The notes below the pieces were generated by a model that worked only from the letters and a program-made list of their open reading frames with translations, was not told the DNA's origin and ran no database searches. This document shows positions 5,401 to 5,949 of a stretch of 5,949 bases of DNA, one piece after another (positions within the stretch are counted from its first letter, which is position 1; each line of letters starts with the position of its first letter). The DNA comes from Candidatus Thalassarchaeaceae archaeon (GTDB lineage Archaea; Thermoplasmatota; Poseidoniia; Poseidoniales; Thalassarchaeaceae). A program made the position numbers and the translations under genes. Where the stretch lies: positions 63,601-69,549 of the forward strand of contig DUJH01000053.1 of the NCBI GenBank assembly GCA_013329905.1, read 5' to 3'.

Positions 5401-5949
5401 TCAGTTCTCAGAAACAATGCTTCTTCTCCACCTCAAGTAACCGTAGGCAGGTAGCGACCAGCAGGATACCGATACCACCCATGCGACCAGTGAACCAGTG
5501 TACAATCCGAACTCTTCCAAAGTTGTCATCGCAAGCAAAGCATAGACTCCAACAGAACCTCCTCCAAGCAACATTGGCGCAGCTGCTCCCCTTGGCACAG
5601 AGGCCTCTTGAGATATCCAAAGAGCCACCATCGACGTAAGGAAAATTGCTGGGAAAACCGATGCAAGTCCAGCAACCAATGAATAACCCAAATTAGCAAT
5701 CCAAACCGAAATTCCAATGGCAGTAGCGGCCATCAAACCTCTAGTGATCAACATCGATTTGCTTACCTTTTTCGTTCCAGAAGGTGTTGCTCGTGGTTTC
5801 CAACCCAAAGACAAACCCAAGATTGCGGTTAAGGCAACACCGGCAATTGCAATCTCTTGTGCGCTGAGGGAATTGCGTGCCTCATCTACAACAAATATTG
5901 CTGAGGTTCCAGCGAATGACCAGATCAATAGAGAAACAAAGATTGTCGC
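5401..5949 (-). CDS. Multi-pass membrane protein, C-terminal part (partial at right edge)
   Basis: The frame is open through the window edge, so the 5' end is missing; a TTG at 5926-5928 is an internal Leu codon inside a membrane segment and not a believable start. In the 182 visible residues I count six hydrophobic segments (about 1-21, 31-50, 66-87, 90-113, 124-143 and 149-172). A basic loop with KPRATPSGTKK follows the second, and a basic RWRR lies near the end, indicating a cytoplasmic C-terminus. The fourth segment carries VFPAIFLTSMVALW, and the fifth a Gly-rich LLGGGSVG; these look like conserved transport-type signatures. The repeated three-helix arrangement suggests a small transporter of DMT-like architecture, possibly built of two similar halves, but I cannot name a family or substrate. 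It is the first visible gene of the minus-strand row. Confidence 0.75.
   Translation of the reverse strand, partial: ATIFVSLLIWSFAGTSAIFVVDEARNSLSAQEIAIAGVALTAILGLSLGWKPRATPSGTKKVSKSMLITRGLMAATAIGISVWIANLGYSLVAGLASVFPAIFLTSMVALWISQEASVPRGAAAPMLLGGGSVGVYALLAMTTLEEFGLYTGSLVAWVVSVSCWSLPAYGYLRWRRSIVSEN

Noticed and set aside
5110..5403. Stop-codon readthrough joining the membrane protein to the DUF1737-like protein, since both share a frame with no other stop between.
   Set aside because: The 99 bases between have no coding character and contain a hairpin, and the downstream protein has its own well-placed ATG. Sharing a frame is a one-in-three chance.

Overview
The window looks archaeal. It carries a clamp-loader large subunit of the archaeal RFC-L type (AAA+ core, acidic linker, C-terminal PCNA-binding peptide) next to the 3' end of an archaeal/eukaryotic-type glycyl-tRNA synthetase. 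The mixed GC content, compact gene spacing, frequent GTG starts and small zinc-finger/membrane proteins would fit a mesophilic euryarchaeon such as a marine Thermoplasmatota (Poseidoniales-like) lineage. That lineage call is an inference, and I see no rRNA or tRNA to anchor it.

Layout. Plus strand, left part: the end of glyS (2-232), rfcL (297-1835), and a 92-residue tail-anchored small protein (1935-2213). A short convergent gap with nested inverted repeats (2214-2306) separates these from the minus-strand genes. Minus strand, in transcription order from the right edge: a truncated multi-pass membrane protein (5949-5401), a 63-residue DUF1737-like protein (5301-5110), a two-pass membrane protein with a metal-binding cluster at each end (4994-4500), and a complete YyaL/DUF255 thioredoxin-fold protein (4256-2307). 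No tRNA, rRNA, CRISPR, insertion sequence or phage gene was found.

How the genes relate. GlyRS and RFC-L are housekeeping genes (translation and replication), probably sharing a transcript. The minus-strand genes have gaps of about 100, 115 and 243 bases, so they need not form one operon. The 243-base gap upstream of yyaL is unusually rich in dyad symmetry and is the best regulatory candidate in the window.

I do not see a convincing new multi-gene system. The items most worth a second look are an extra segment in the RFC-L AAA+ domain, an abrupt arginine-codon shift inside rfcL, the repeat-rich leader of yyaL with a tiny overlapping upstream ORF, and the uncharacterised membrane/zinc protein.
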